Shown in pieces: positions 41,690-52,475 of a DNA stretch of 64,000 nucleotides (its first letter is position 1; each line of letters opens with the position of its first letter). The stretch covers positions 1 through 64,000 of the forward strand of contig JALPQD010000637.1 in the NCBI GenBank assembly GCA_023101885.1, written 5' to 3'. Origin of the DNA: Typhlomys cinereus (lineage: Eukaryota > Chordata > Mammalia > Rodentia > Platacanthomyidae). Below the pieces are notes generated by a model, which had not been told where the DNA came from, made no database searches, and saw only the letters and a list, made by a program, of their open reading frames with translations. The position numbers and the translations under genes were made by a program.

Positions 41690-41800
41690 AAGAGAAGGCA
41701 GAAGTTTTATTAGAACAGAGAGCCCAGTGGCTAAGGGAAGGCACAGTTTGGCCTTAAAGTGGGAGGGCTTAGAACAGGAGTGATAGCTTAAAGGAAGAAG
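41690..41800 (-). mobile_element. Second copy of the LTR-like repeat seen at 35395
   Basis: GAAGTTTTATTAGAACAGAG, TTGGCCTTAAAGTGGGAGGG and GAGTGATAGCTTAAAGGAAG parallel the 35395-35560 copy. A B2-like SINE follows. Confidence 0.4.
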
Positions 41801-41814
41801 CTTGTTTTAGACTT

Positions 41815-41828
41815 CATTCATTCATTTA

Positions 41829-41861
<33 letters not shown>

Positions 41862-41899
41862 TGTGTCTGTGTCTGTCTGTCTGTCTGTCTATGTGTATC

Positions 41900-41942
<43 letters not shown>

Positions 41943-42141
41943 GCACTGTGTGTCCCTGTGGAGGACCAAGGGTGACTTTGGGAATCATCCTGGATTCCTT
42001 CTACCTCCTATTTGCTTTGCTCTGGGATTTCCCAGGCTCTGCCCACCAGGGCCAGAAGTGCAGGCTGCTACTGTATTTTTACATGAGATCTGGGATCCGA
42101 ACTCAGGACCTTGTGCTTGCCCCTGAGCCATCTCTCCAGTC
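41815..42141 (-). mobile_element. B2-like SINE, antisense, with expanded GT block
   Basis: TTCATTTATCGTGTGTG, two GT runs separated by CTGTCTGTCTGT (41831-41935), body and CCATCTCTCCAGT. Confidence 0.92.
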
Positions 42142-43035
42142 CTAACTAAGAGCTATAATCAGCATTGGGGGGGGGTGTCTCTGTAGTAAAGCCCACAAAA
42201 CAAAGGAACGTGTAAGTTTCATAAGTTTTCTACTGTATGGCAGGAAATTTCACATCCACGAGAGGTGTCCAGGGGTCCAGAAGCAAGTGACCTAAGCAGT
42301 GGAGGAAGGAGGCTGCAAGTGGAGGGGAAAGGGCACTGCTGGAAGCTGGGGGGGCGGGGGTTTAGGGTGGAGGCCCAGGGCTGGTTTCCAGGATACGAAG
42401 CTGGAAGCGATGTGATTTCACAGTGGCCTCTCTGTCCGCTTCAGCTAATATCATCAAAGCAGTTGGTGATAAGTGGGGTAATGGCAAAGAGAAAGTATAG
42501 AATCCAGAGATAACTAATTCTACCCAGAGCAGACTCCTTTGTCTCCAAAGTGGAGATCATGGGGAACCTCAGGGCTTGTGGGGGGTGGTACTGATAGTTG
42601 AACCCTTGCCTCCCTTCCCCCATCAACAATCAGAACAGAGTACTTTTCCTGTGATTCATGTTTCTGGTTCATTCCTAATACCTTGTTCAGACCAGGAGGC
42701 GCCGAGGTGTGAAAAAAAATTTTTTTAAACCACTATGTTGCCACTAAAGCTTGCAATAACAGAGATGGCCGGCTCTTTGCCCTGTGGAGACAGTAGAGGA
42801 TAGTGACTAGGAAGCCTTGAGCAAAAACGAACAAAATTAACAGATGAAAAAAAATAACGGTTGGCAGAGAGGAAAGCCAGACCCCTCTCAGGCCAACCAA
42901 AAGCCATTCTCTGGTCACTGGTATAAGCGCAGAGATACTCTCCAGTGTCTCGGAGGTGATCCTCACAGCTCATTGAAATACTGCAACACATGTCCCTGGG
43001 TAGAGCTTTCAGATGCTAATGAGACAGGTGGTGCA
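42142..43035. other. Unassigned sequence
   Basis: No confident repeat. Short frames on both strands only. Confidence 0.35.
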
Positions 43036-43240
43036 TGAAGTTGTATGGAGAACTACACGGTGGCATGGAGTGCTCTAGAAAGCCGACACTATGCAAATGA
43101 GCTCACACCCTGCGCAGCATGCCTGCTACAATTTCCTATTCCCGCTTACATCCACTCTTGGAAGTGTATCTTCCCCCTAATAAACTGTCCCTTTTTCTGC
43201 GGCTGAACTGTGTGTCTGGTTCAGTTCTTTGTTCAAGGGC
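43035..43240 (+). mobile_element. Possible LTR fragment (U3-R-U5 like)
   Basis: ACTATGCAAATGAGCTCACA (octamer-like ATGCAAAT), CCCTAATAAACTGTCCC (AATAAA at about 43180) and CTGGTTCAGTTCTTTGTTCA read like the end of an LTR. Ends and target duplication could not be fixed. Confidence 0.4.
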
Positions 43241-44045
43241 GCAAGAATCTGGAGCCCCTCTAGAGCTGCCCTCCGAACCCCAATGTCCCCTGATGTCATG
43301 GCCATGGGGGAAGCTGAAAAGAAAATGTCTTTTCTAGGAAGCGTGGCTTCTTGACTGATAGGTTTAAGCCCGGGCAGCTGGGCAATGGCTCATGGTCTCA
43401 TGCATCCGCCCTCCAGACTCCAATGCACACCTGCGCAATGCTTTCATGTTGGCTGGCTCTCTGGTACCCTCAAAGATGCTGGGGACTACAGAAGGATCTC
43501 CCCCAAGCTCTCAGCCCCAAAAATCTTGCCACAGCAAGAGTCTTGTCTCACTAATGGAAACTCGCAACAACCAAGCTCAGGTTTGGTCATCTGGTTTTGT
43601 CCTCATGTGTCCTGGACTCCCGAGAGCCACCTCCATTCCCAACCAGGGAATCTGTCCTCCCTCTGTTGCGGGCAACTAGTCAGGGAGTCGTAATTGGCAT
43701 TTTAGTAAATTATTAGTGCAGGGGAAATCCGTCACACATCACCAAGTCAAATCCTAACCAGACTCCTGCCTAAGCCCTAGGTTGCTCACCTTGCCACATC
43801 ACTCGGTGCGGATGCCCAGTCTTTTCCACGGACAGTCTCTCTAGCGTTGGAGTCATTGAAGAGTGGCTTGGGAGTTCATCTGGGATGCTTGGGAATCTGG
43901 AAGCAGGCACACAGCTTCTCACCAGCTGGCTACTTCTATACTGAATGGCGCAGCATCAAGACTCCCCTGAGGGCACTGTGATAGCAAGGTGGTCGCAACC
44001 TGAGTTCATATACTCTCCGGCAGGCTAGGTTGACGTAATGTCCAG
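43240..44045. other. Unassigned sequence, possibly retroelement-derived
   Basis: Lies between an LTR-like fragment and the 50-bp tandem repeat. Several overlapping short frames (43351-43693), none with a domain. Confidence 0.3.
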
Positions 44046-44050
44046 ACAAC

Positions 44051-44150
44051 CACCTTAGGGTTGCCTCATTTGCATGGGGCAGCCTAAGGTCCTCAATAAC
44101 CACCTCAGGGTTTCGTCATCTGTATGCGAGCAGCCTCAGGTCCTCTATCC
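44051..44150. repeat. Tandem duplication, 50-bp unit, octamer-containing
   Basis: CACCTTAGGGTTGCCTCATT at 44051 and CACCTCAGGGTTTCGTCATC at 44101 begin two 50-bp units that both end CAGCCTAAGGTCCT-like. The first holds ATTTGCAT. The core AACCACCTTAGGGTTGCCTC also occurs in reverse at about 51780-51800. Confidence 0.8.
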
Positions 44151-44654
44151 ACACACACGCTGGCTCATAGGCCAGGGGAAGTACAGTTTGGGAAAGTACA
44201 TGAACATTCTTGTGTGTTACAGTTTATTTGTCACATTGGGAAGGTTTAAAACATATTTGGTTCATGAGCTGAACTTCCTCCATTTCGTTTCACACCACAC
44301 TTATTTTTATGTTCCCACTACTTTCTTCCTCCTCTGCTGCCGCCCTCTCTTCCTTTCTTCCCTTCCTTCCTTTGTGCTTACATTCAGTTTCAGTGCAAAC
44401 CACTCCGGTAATTTATTGCTACACAGTAAATCACCTCCAACCGCAGGGGCTTCAGAAGAAAATCATTTTATTGCAGATGGAATCGCCCTTATTCCAGATG
44501 ATTGGGACCAGAAGGGTTTCAGATTTCAGAGTTTTTCAGATTTAGGAATATTGACCTATGAATAACAAAGTATCTTGGGCAGAGAATTAAAGCACAGTTG
44601 CAAGACAGTTGTGTCCACAGCTCGAAGATCATTTTAGACCATATTTATCTTATT

Positions 44655-45080
44655 TTTAATTTTTTTGAGACAGGGGTCTTACATAACCCAGGCTAGCCTT
44701 GGACTTGATATATGGTTGAGGACGACCTTGAATCCCCCACTTCAAGCACCCCAAGAGGATCTCAGTGTCCATAATTATTCCATGAAGCCCACGTTGAGAG
44801 ATTGCTTCTTCAGAGATGGTCTTCTCTTCCTCTTCCTCTTCCTCCTCCTCCCTTCCCTCCCTCTCATCCCATCTTCTCTTCTTTTTTTTTTTTTTTTAGT
44901 ATTGTGTCTATGGTGGGGGGATGTCAAATTCAAGACCTTGTACATAATAGGCAAGCATCTTATCACTGAATCACATTTTTTAAAAAGATGGAATCTAAAT
45001 TGCCTGGGCTGGCCATGAGCTTATAATCCTCCTGCCTCAGTCTCCTGAGGATCTGGGATTACAAGCCTGCCCATCAGTCT
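44655..45080 (-). mobile_element. B1/ID-type SINE fragments, antisense
   Basis: TTTTTTGAGACAGGGGTCTT and CCCAGGCTAGCCTTGGACTT (44660-44705) are antisense B1. After an interruption, ATAATAGGCAAGCATCTTAT (ID-like) and ATAATCCTCCTGCCTCAGTC with GGATCTGGGATTACAAGCC (B1-like) follow. Confidence 0.65.
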
Positions 45081-45740
45081 AGACTCAGTGGTCCCTTTGT
45101 GACAGACCCTGAGCATCACTTACATGCCCTGAGTGGCCACAGGCCAGGAGTGGGCACAGCCATGCTCCGCTCAGTGGTCCCTACCTGCAAACTCTTGTAT
45201 GGATGGGTGGTCACAGGCTGAGATAGGCTAGTCTTACTGTTCTTGCTGCCATCTGTTCCAGAGCCTTTTGAAATCATCTGATGCTAGAATCATCTGCAGG
45301 CTGACTCTTTAGAATGCTTTTTGGCTGCCAATAACAGAAATCCCCTAAGTCAAAAGACTAAGGGAATTTCTTTTCATAAAACTAGAAACCCCCAAGGTAG
45401 AAAGGACCTTGGACTGGGCACTTCAAGGCTCGCCCACTTGTGATTCTCTTGGTCTTATCCTCCTTGATGTTTGTAGCAGTTTTAATCTCTACTTGGTGCC
45501 CCAAAAGGCTGCTGCAATCCCAGGCATCAATTGCTGACTAACGACCTCCAATAGCAAAGCACTGTCCCTTTCAGCCATGCTTGGGTCTTATTAAAAACAC
45601 CCACCGACAGGTGCAGCAGGGAGCCAACCAATAAGAAAAAGCTCCAAGTAAAAGTCCCAGAGGCCTATGCTTTGGGAAGAGGTGGAACCTTTAGGAGGCA
45701 GAGTCTAGTAGAGGTAGGTTTCATCACTAGGAGTATGCTA
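45080..45740. other. Unassigned sequence
   Basis: No repeat recognised. It ends with words (GAGGTGGAACCTTTAGGAGG, 45679) that resemble a sense MT-type LTR fragment. Confidence 0.3.
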
Positions 45741-45931
45741 TTGAAGAATATGCCAGTTGGTTTCAACTGTCGACTGGGCATACCTAGGAGGAATTATTTA
45801 GTTATGGCAGGTCTGTGAGCAAGGCTGTAGGAAGATGTCTTAATTGCTTCGGTTGAAGTGACAGGGCCTGCCCATTGTGAGTGGAACCATTCCCTGGGCA
45901 GATGAATAAGGTTAGATGGAGAAAGTGATAG

Positions 45932-45986
<55 letters not shown>

Positions 45987-46189
45987 GATAGAGCCAGTTG
46001 GCATTTGACAAGCTGGCAAGCCAGAATGCTTCTTGCTGCTCTCAGCTCCTGACTTTGAGTATGCTGTGGCCATTTCCCTGAGCTGCTGCCATTAGCTGTC
46101 CTGCTATGATGGACTGTAACCTGGAATAGTAAGCCAATAAAATCCCTTCGTGCTTCTAAATTGTTTGCATCTGATGTTGTCATGGTTAC
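45740..46189 (+). mobile_element. MaLR-like LTR (400-bp family) with internal (GATA)n
   Basis: GTTTCAACTGTCGACTGGGC, CCATTGTGAGTGGAACCATT, a GATA array at about 45932-45984, GCTGGCAAGCCAGAATGC, GATGGACTGTAACCTGGAAT and CCAATAAAATCCC (46135). Confidence 0.8.
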
Positions 46190-46582
46190 TCTTCTCTGCT
46201 ACCATGAGATGACACTCGAACTCATGCAACTTAAGGAGCAAAAGGGAGATTTATTTGGCTTATGCTTCCAGAGGGGAGACACAGTCCATTAAGGTGGGAA
46301 TCCTATAACAGAAGGCATGGTGGACAGCAGAAGCTAGAGGAGGCTAGGTCACTGCAGACATCATCTTGGAGGCCAAGAGAACAAGCAGCAGACTGCTACA
46401 GCAGACTACTAGTAGAAGAAGGGTGGAGTTAACTATCCTCAAGCCCCACCCTCTATAACGTGCCTTCTTCCTATAAGGCCCCACCTCCCAAAGGTGCCAT
46501 GACCTTTCCAAACATTAGCAGTTAATGATGCAAACACATGAGCCTGTGGGGGCCAACTCCCATGCAAACCATGGCAGATATT
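46190..46582 (-). mobile_element. MT-type LTR, antisense
   Basis: CATGGTTACTCTTCTCTGCT, AGGGAGATTTATTTGGCTTA, AGAGGGGAGACACAGTCCAT, AGGCCCCACCTCCCAAAGGT and ACACATGAGCCTGTGGGGGC: complete and well preserved. Confidence 0.8.
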
Positions 46583-46721
46583 TATTAAGACAAAGGGAAT
46601 ATCAGAGCTCCAGCCTCTCCCTTTCTTCTTCCCTTTGCTTCCTGACTTCTGTGAAGTGAGCAGCCGCCTCCATCACACATTCCAGTCCATGACACACTAT
46701 CTTCCCACAAGGTTAAGTGAC

Positions 46722-47121
46722 TGTCATAGTTATAGCACAGGTGTCAACTTGATAGTTGAGTGTTTGAGCTCTGGGCACATTTGTAGAGAATTAGTTGTTG
46801 AGTTAAGCCCAGAGCAAACCTGCAGGAGATTGTCTAGCTGATGGGGAAGGACCAGCCCTGGTGGGTGGGACTAGACCCTGGAATAAAATACAGAGAGCTG
46901 ATTGAGAGAGTCGGCATCCTTGTATACACTTGGCCAGACATGCTGGTCTGGCAAGTAAGGATCGCCCTCTCTCAGCCATTATGTAGAGATGGTATGGCTG
47001 GTTCCCTCGGCCCTGGTGTTAGTGTGAGCTTTCCTGTCAAGCTGGACTGAGAACGGACGATCGTAAGAGAAAATAAACCCCTTGTTTCCTTAAGCCGTTT
47101 GGTGGTCATTTATCAGCAACA
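46722..47121 (+). mobile_element. MaLR-like solo LTR, 400 bp, type copy with GTGAC duplication
   Basis: Begins TGTCATAGTTATAGCACAGG and ends TTTATCAGCAACA, with exact GTGAC at 46717-46721 and 47122-47126. AATAAACCCC lies near 47071. This copy fixes the ends and the 5-bp target size of a family present about a dozen times in the window. Confidence 0.9.
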
Positions 47122-47289
47122 GTGACCATGAGCTGACACCCTTGAAACCATGAACTTCTCAGTGGCTTGCCAGAGTGGCTACATCACCTTCTGAAGAAAG
47201 AGTCTTGTGAAGCCTCTCCATTGGACTTAACTCCCTGAACAAAACTGGATCACAAGAAATTGTTCCCTTCCTTGGATCAATTTCCTAGT

Positions 47290-47700
47290 TGTGCTAGTTG
47301 GATACAGAGATGTCAACTGGATGATTGAAGACTGAGCTCTAGGCACATTTGTGAAGAATTAGTAGTTAAGGCAAGACTTGTGCCAGCCTGCAGGAGAGTG
47401 TCTGAGTGATGTGTAAAGCCCATAGTGAGTGGGACCATTCCCTGGATAAAATGGGGGAAGCTGGTTCAGCAAGCTGACACTCTTAGCAGCCTTCTGTCTG
47501 GCAGCGAGGTTTGTCCCTCTGTCAGCAATCCCTGCAGATATGATGTGGCCAGTTCCCTCGGCTCCTGGTGTTGGTATGAACTCTCTTTGCCAACTGGACT
47601 AAGAACTGTAGCTGAGACCAGTGAGCAAGAATAAAATCTCCTTGTTCCTCCAAGCTTTTTGGTTGTGAATTTATCCGCACTATGCCGGCAAACTGTGACA
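47290..47700 (+). mobile_element. MaLR-like LTR (400-bp family)
   Basis: GATGTCAACTGGATGATTGA, CCATAGTGAGTGGGACCATT, GTTGGTATGAACTCTCTTTG and AATAAAATCTCCTTGTTCC (47629). It ends near AACTGTGACAC. Confidence 0.8.
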
Positions 47701-47724
47701 CTGGCTGTGTGCGTGCGATTCCAA

Positions 47725-48010
47725 TAGGCCAATGATACGATTTGAATGGGCAATGTGCCCTACAAGCTCATGTATTTGGACGCTTGCTCTGTAGTTGGTG
47801 GTGCTGTTTGGGAAGGTCAGGGAACTTTATGTAGTAGAATCCTTTGCTGGAGGTCCCTCTTCCTATCTGCTCTGTTTCCTGATTGGGGACGCAGTGTGAT
47901 CAGCTGCCCCAGGCTCTCGGTACCATGCTTTCCCTTCCTCGATAGATCATCTCTGCTCAAACTGTAAGGCAAAAGCCTCCTTCTCTTCCTTTGTTTCTTG
48001 CCAGGTGTCT
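47725..48010 (+). mobile_element. MT-type MaLR LTR, sense
   Basis: GATACGATTTGAATGGGCAA, CAAGCTCATGTATTTGGACG, GGTGGTGCTGTTTGGGAAGG and a late AAGGCAAAAGCCTCC block. Confidence 0.65.
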
Positions 48011-48285
48011 GGTCCAGGTGTCTGGTCGCTAATGCAAATAGTTTAGAATGGGAAAGGTCGACCTCTGAGTCCCTTTCCTGTGGTCACGTGATGTGAATTA
48101 GCAGGTTGGAGTGGAGGATGGAGAGACCATCCTCTCAACTGCTTTCTGCCTAGCTCCACTCTAAAATCCCAGACCCCCCCATGTCTCATTCAGATCACTC
48201 CTACATCTGACCCAGCTGCTGCTTTTCTGCACCCTAACTTCCCCTCATTTGATCAGCTTTGCTTGCATTGCCCTTTTTTTTTTTT

Positions 48286-48740
48286 TTGTGCAGATCAGTG
48301 ATAAATTCACAACCAAATGGCTAAAGGGAACGAGGAGTTTTGTTCTGGCTTATGATAGTCCAGTTACATACGATTGTCCAGTTACAGTTTCTTGTCCAGC
48401 TCGGCTGGAAAGCCCACACCAACACCAGGGGTTGAGGGAATTGGCTACAATCATATCTGTGCATCTATTAGACTGGTGAGAAAGAGACAGTCCTTACTTG
48501 CCAGACCAGCACGTCTAGCCAAGTGTACAGAAGGATGCCAACTTCCTCAACCTATTCCCTGCATCTTATTCACCTGCCCAAGGCCTGGCCCCGCCAACCA
48601 TGGGCTGGACCTTCCCCATCAGCTGGATAATCTCCTGCAGGCTTGCTTGGGGCCTAACTCAACAACTCATTCTCTACAAATGTGCCCAGAGCTCCAACCC
48701 TCAACTGTCAAGTTGACACCTGTATCTAGCTGTGACTGCC
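48286..48740 (-). mobile_element. MaLR-like LTR (400-bp family), antisense
   Basis: GATAAATTCACAACCAAATG, GGAAAGCCCACACCAACACC, CTTGCCAGACCAGCACGTCT, CCATCAGCTGGATAATCTCC and GTCAAGTTGACACCTGTATC. Confidence 0.85.
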
Positions 48741-49870
48741 TGGGATGTGATTTATCTTTCTTATCTCTGCAAAGTACCATGTGAGTGCCCTTCCATTCAC
48801 TTGGCCCATTTCTTGGATGGACATGTGAAATGCTGCTGAATCAAGCCTGGGATAAGGTTAATGGAGGCAAGAGCTCATGACAAGACTAGCAGTTTCTGCT
48901 CTATTGCCTGTCTTTCTCTCTCCCTCTTCCCTACACCCTCTCCTTCATCTTCATTGATAGATCAGTTCTCGAGTATGTGGCCAGGCCGGAGACCTGGAGG
49001 TGGCTGTTTTGCAGCCAGAACATCTTGCCTTTTCTACCCGGATGAGTCTGCCAGCAACCATCAGATAAGCGCGTCCTCCTGTGATGAGAGTATGATGAAT
49101 TTCCCCCATCATTTGCCATCAGTGCTTTTGTGAGTCTGCATTTTATGCCACATCTTTGCCCCAACTCGAAGCCTTTTTTTTTTTTTTTTTTTTGCAGAGT
49201 CTTATGTAATGGAAAAGAATTCTGCAAGCTAGGCAAACTGGGCAAAGGTAGAAAACTGAAACCGCCTTTCTGACACACCTGCTGGGGCCCATCTGTGTTG
49301 GGATGGTCACATTCATGACATGATAAGCGAGCATAGACATGGCCAAGGACGATACAATCACCTTTCCTGAGTTTAGAGCGGCCCCTCCCTGAGCTTGGAC
49401 CTTTGGCTTTTAAGTAAGGAAAGGAGGGATTCCAGGGAAATGAAAGGGACAGGAAAGAGGAAGGCATGCAATCTAAGGAAGCCAGGAAATGCGGGGAAAG
49501 GTGCTCACAACTGTCCCCGGGAAGCCACCCTGAGTGGCACTGTCAAAAGGCAAAACTGATGTTAACACTGAACACTAATCAGACCACAGCTGGGCTGCAC
49601 AAGCTGATGACGGATACATGACTGGCATAGTCACTGCCAAGATGTATCCAGTAACCACTGAAACTAAACAGGGGCTTGCCCTACGCCCAACCCAAGGAGT
49701 CTGGGGTGATTTCACTTACCTGAAGTTCAAGATCAGACACAAGTCCTCTGTGCTGGCAGAAATCTGAAAAATGATGACCTACTGCCCGGAAAGCAAGACA
49801 TTGGCGATGCTCCAGAGCTCAATTCCTGTGCTGGCTAGCAGGTGGATTGACTTGGCAACAGTTCACTGAG
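48740..49870. other. Unassigned sequence
   Basis: No repeat recognised. The 178-codon minus frame at 48931-49467 spans a poly(T) run (49173-49192, read as Lys) and has no domain. Confidence 0.35.
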
Positions 49871-49872
49871 CC

Positions 49873-50194
49873 AGGGCTTGGGAGATGGTGCAGTGTCTAA
49901 GAATGCTTGTGGTGCATGCGTGAAGACCCGATGTGAAATTCTCAGCATTTAAGTTTAAAAAAAAGAAGCCTCGGGCTGAAGAGGTGGCTCAGGGGTTAAG
50001 CCTCTGCCTTGCAGGTGGAAGGTCCTGAGTTCGGATCCCAGATCCCACGTATAGACGCCAGGTGGAAGCGGGGGCGGCCTGCACTTCTGATCCTGGTAGG
50101 GCGGAGCCTGTGAATCCCGGGGCAGAAAGATGTGGAGGCGTCCATGGTGGTTCGCGAATTCGTCCATGGTTCTACACATACACAGACACACACA

Positions 50195-50227
<33 letters not shown>

Positions 50228-50486
50228 GCGCGCGCACATACACATGCACATGCGCACAGTTGAATAAATAATAATAATAATAATAATAATAAAGAATTAT
50301 TCATTAAAAAAAAGAAGCCTCAAGCATCTCCAGTATTTTGGGGGGAGAGATGGGCAAATACTAAGAGCTCTCTGGCTAGACAGCCTAGCCAAAATGACAA
50401 GCTTCTTTCTGACTTAGTGAGACACCCTGTCTCAACACAATGAGAGGGATACGAGACTCCAGTGTCCACCCCCCCCACACACACAT

Positions 50487-50525
<39 letters not shown>

Positions 50526-50550
50526 CACACACACACATAAATAAAAATTT
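49873..50550 (+). mobile_element. Composite SINE split by a young B2-like SINE
   Basis: Head part 49873-49972 (GGGCTTGGGAGATGGTGCAG); second part 50322-50545 (AGCATCTCCAGTATTTTGGG ... TGAGACACCCTGTCTCAACA) ending in (CA)n. A second copy of the latter half, very similar, is at 51185-51445. Confidence 0.7.
49973..50303 (+). mobile_element. Young CpG-rich B2-like SINE with exact 18-bp duplication
   Basis: GGGCTGAAGAGGTGGCTCAG head, the same CpG-rich body as 4645 and 33289, a CA/GCGC block (50175-50258) and an AATAAATAATAATAATAA tail. TTAAAAAAAAGAAGCCTC is exact at 49955-49972 and 50304-50321. Confidence 0.95.
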
Positions 50551-50787
50551 GGGATGAGGCCATGACTAAGGGGTTAAAGCCTTTGCCTCACAAACGAAAG
50601 GACCTGAGTTCAGATTCCCAAATCCCATGTAAAAAGCACCAGGCAAATATGATGGTAGCCTGCACTTCCAGCTCTGGAAGGCTGAGCCTGGGAAACCTGA
50701 GAGAAAAGTAATCCAGGATGATTCCTGAAGTCCCTTTTAGGCCTCCACAGGCTAACACACTCAAGTGCCCTCTTGTACACACACATT

Positions 50788-50833
<46 letters not shown>

Positions 50834-50870
50834 CAGATAGACAGGCAGACAGACAGACAGACAGACAAGA
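50551..50870 (+). mobile_element. B2-like SINE ending in (GATA)n(GACA)n
   Basis: GGACCTGAGTTCAGATTCCC, AGCTCTGGAAGGCTGAGCCT, then ACACACATTGATAGATAGAT. The 3' part is replaced by a GATA array (50787-50840) grading into CAGA/GACA (50841-50868). Confidence 0.85.
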
Positions 50871-51184
50871 ATTTAACAATTCACAGAGCTGCATACTCAT
50901 GACGTGCTTGCTCTTGCATGTTGGTCTCCCAGAAGGTTCATAATAAAGACGGATGGGAAGAGACACGTTTCTGGTCAGGAACGAGTTGTTCATTTGTCTC
51001 TGTGTTGGTGGCAATAGAGCTAGTGTGGTCTGGTGCTTAGTTTGTGGACTGAAATCTCAGAGGCAGAATGTCGCAAGCACTTCTGATGAGCGCCTGAATA
51101 TGCTGACATAAGGAGACGACGGAGACTAGAAGTCTTTGTACATCATGCATTGACGTAAACTCAGTTCGCCGTAGGCAGCGCTCA

Positions 51185-51274
51185 CACATCAGCCTAGCTG
51201 AAGTGACAAGCATCTTTCTGGCTTGTGAGACACCCTGTCTCAAGACAATGAGAGGGATATGGGACTCCAGTGTC

Positions 51275-51328
<54 letters not shown>

Positions 51329-51402
51329 CACACACACCACACACACACACATGTCACACACACATACATCTCACACACACACGTCACACACATCACACAC
51401 AG

Positions 51403-51441
<39 letters not shown>

Positions 51442-51445
51442 ATTA
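51185..51445 (+). mobile_element. Composite SINE 3' half with 150-bp CA array
   Basis: GTGACAAGCATCTTTCTGGC ... TGAGACACCCTGTCTCAAGA is nearly the same as 50390-50440. It is followed by (CA)n with CGTCACACACACAC interruptions to 51440. Confidence 0.75.
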
Positions 51446-51469
51446 AGATTTAAGTAATTAACAAAGTCT

Positions 51470-51810
51470 AATTCACTAGCCAATGTGGTCTCCAAGCTCA
51501 TCTTCTTCTGTTCCTTCATCTGTCCCCTGATGAATGCTGTCACCAGGACTAAATGGCCATTGGCAGAGTCCTTCTTAGCTTTGTGAGGCCTTTCATGGGG
51601 TACAGCTGGGAGGAAGGTGGGGAGTCTTAAGTGTGTGTGGAGGCACTACAAGCTCCTGGTGAAGTGGCTGGCTGGTGAGATTTTTTTGCTCCTCTGAGAG
51701 GAAGTGGGCGCATGCATGCTGCACCCAACCGGCTTAGGGGTCACTAATTACCATCTCTGGTGCTGTCATATGTTAATGAGGCAACCCTAAGGTGGTTATC
51801 TCCTCCTGAC
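51470..51810 (-). mobile_element. Unidentified interspersed repeat, antisense copy
   Basis: Its reverse complement matches 52640-52870 over about 230 bp (for example ATGAAAGGCCTCACAAAGC and TTAGTCCTGGTGACAGCATTC). Its far end matches the 50-bp repeat at 44051. In the shared part both copies read DSA.GHLVLVTA..RG.MKE..KMSLETT in one frame, so a coding origin is possible. Confidence 0.55.
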
Positions 51811-52016
51811 TTAAATACCATGTGTTTACAGCTCCAGGCCTGTTTAATCACAGAGAAGTTTCCATTGGGAGCCAAGACCAGGGATGATGGGATTTAGGAC
51901 TTCATCCATTCATTCATTGAAAGACTGGGAGAACTAGGATGTGATTCTGGAAGCCTTTGACCAGGACTTTTCATTTCTCCACATCTTTTTAATCAGCAGC
52001 AAGATATTCCAACCCA

Positions 52017-52140
52017 GGGCTGTTGAGATGGCTCACTGGGTAAAAAGGTGACTGCACCCAAACCTGGCAATCTGAGTTCAATCCTTGGAGTTCACATGAT
52101 AGAAAGGAGAGAACAGACTTCAAAAGTTGTTCTCTGATGT
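52017..52140 (+). mobile_element. B2-superfamily SINE, truncated
   Basis: GGGCTGTTGAGATGGCTCAC, AATCTGAGTTCAATCCTTGG, GGAGAGAACAGACTTCAAAA. It lacks its 3' tail. Confidence 0.7.
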
Positions 52141-52149
52141 GTACTTATC

Positions 52150-52388
52150 GGGTTAGAGAGATGGCTCAGGGGTTAAGACTCTGCCTCACAAGCAGAAGGG
52201 CCTGGGTTCAGATCCCAGATTTCATGTAAAAATGTCAGGTGGAAATAATAGCAGTCTACACTTTGGGCATTGGTGGGCGGAGCCTGGGAAATGCCAGAAC
52301 AATGCAAAAAGGAGATAGAAGCAATCTAGGATGATTCCTGCAGTCACCCTTGATCCTCCACAGGGATATACAGTGCCTTCTCTCTTTT

Positions 52389-52420
<32 letters not shown>

Positions 52421-52475
52421 GCATGCACACGCATGCACGCACACACAAAGTAAATGTACAAATAAAATTTAAAAG
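52150..52475 (+). mobile_element. B2-like SINE
   Basis: GGGTTAGAGAGATGGCTCAG, GGGTTCAGATCCCAGATTTC, GGTGGGCGGAGCCTGGGAAA, a (TC)n(AC)n block (52378-52446) and an AATAAAATTTAAAA tail. Confidence 0.92.

Noticed and set aside
50166..50258. CRISPR-like or satellite array
   Set aside because: Simple CA/GCGC runs inside a SINE; no spacers of constant size and the genome is vertebrate.
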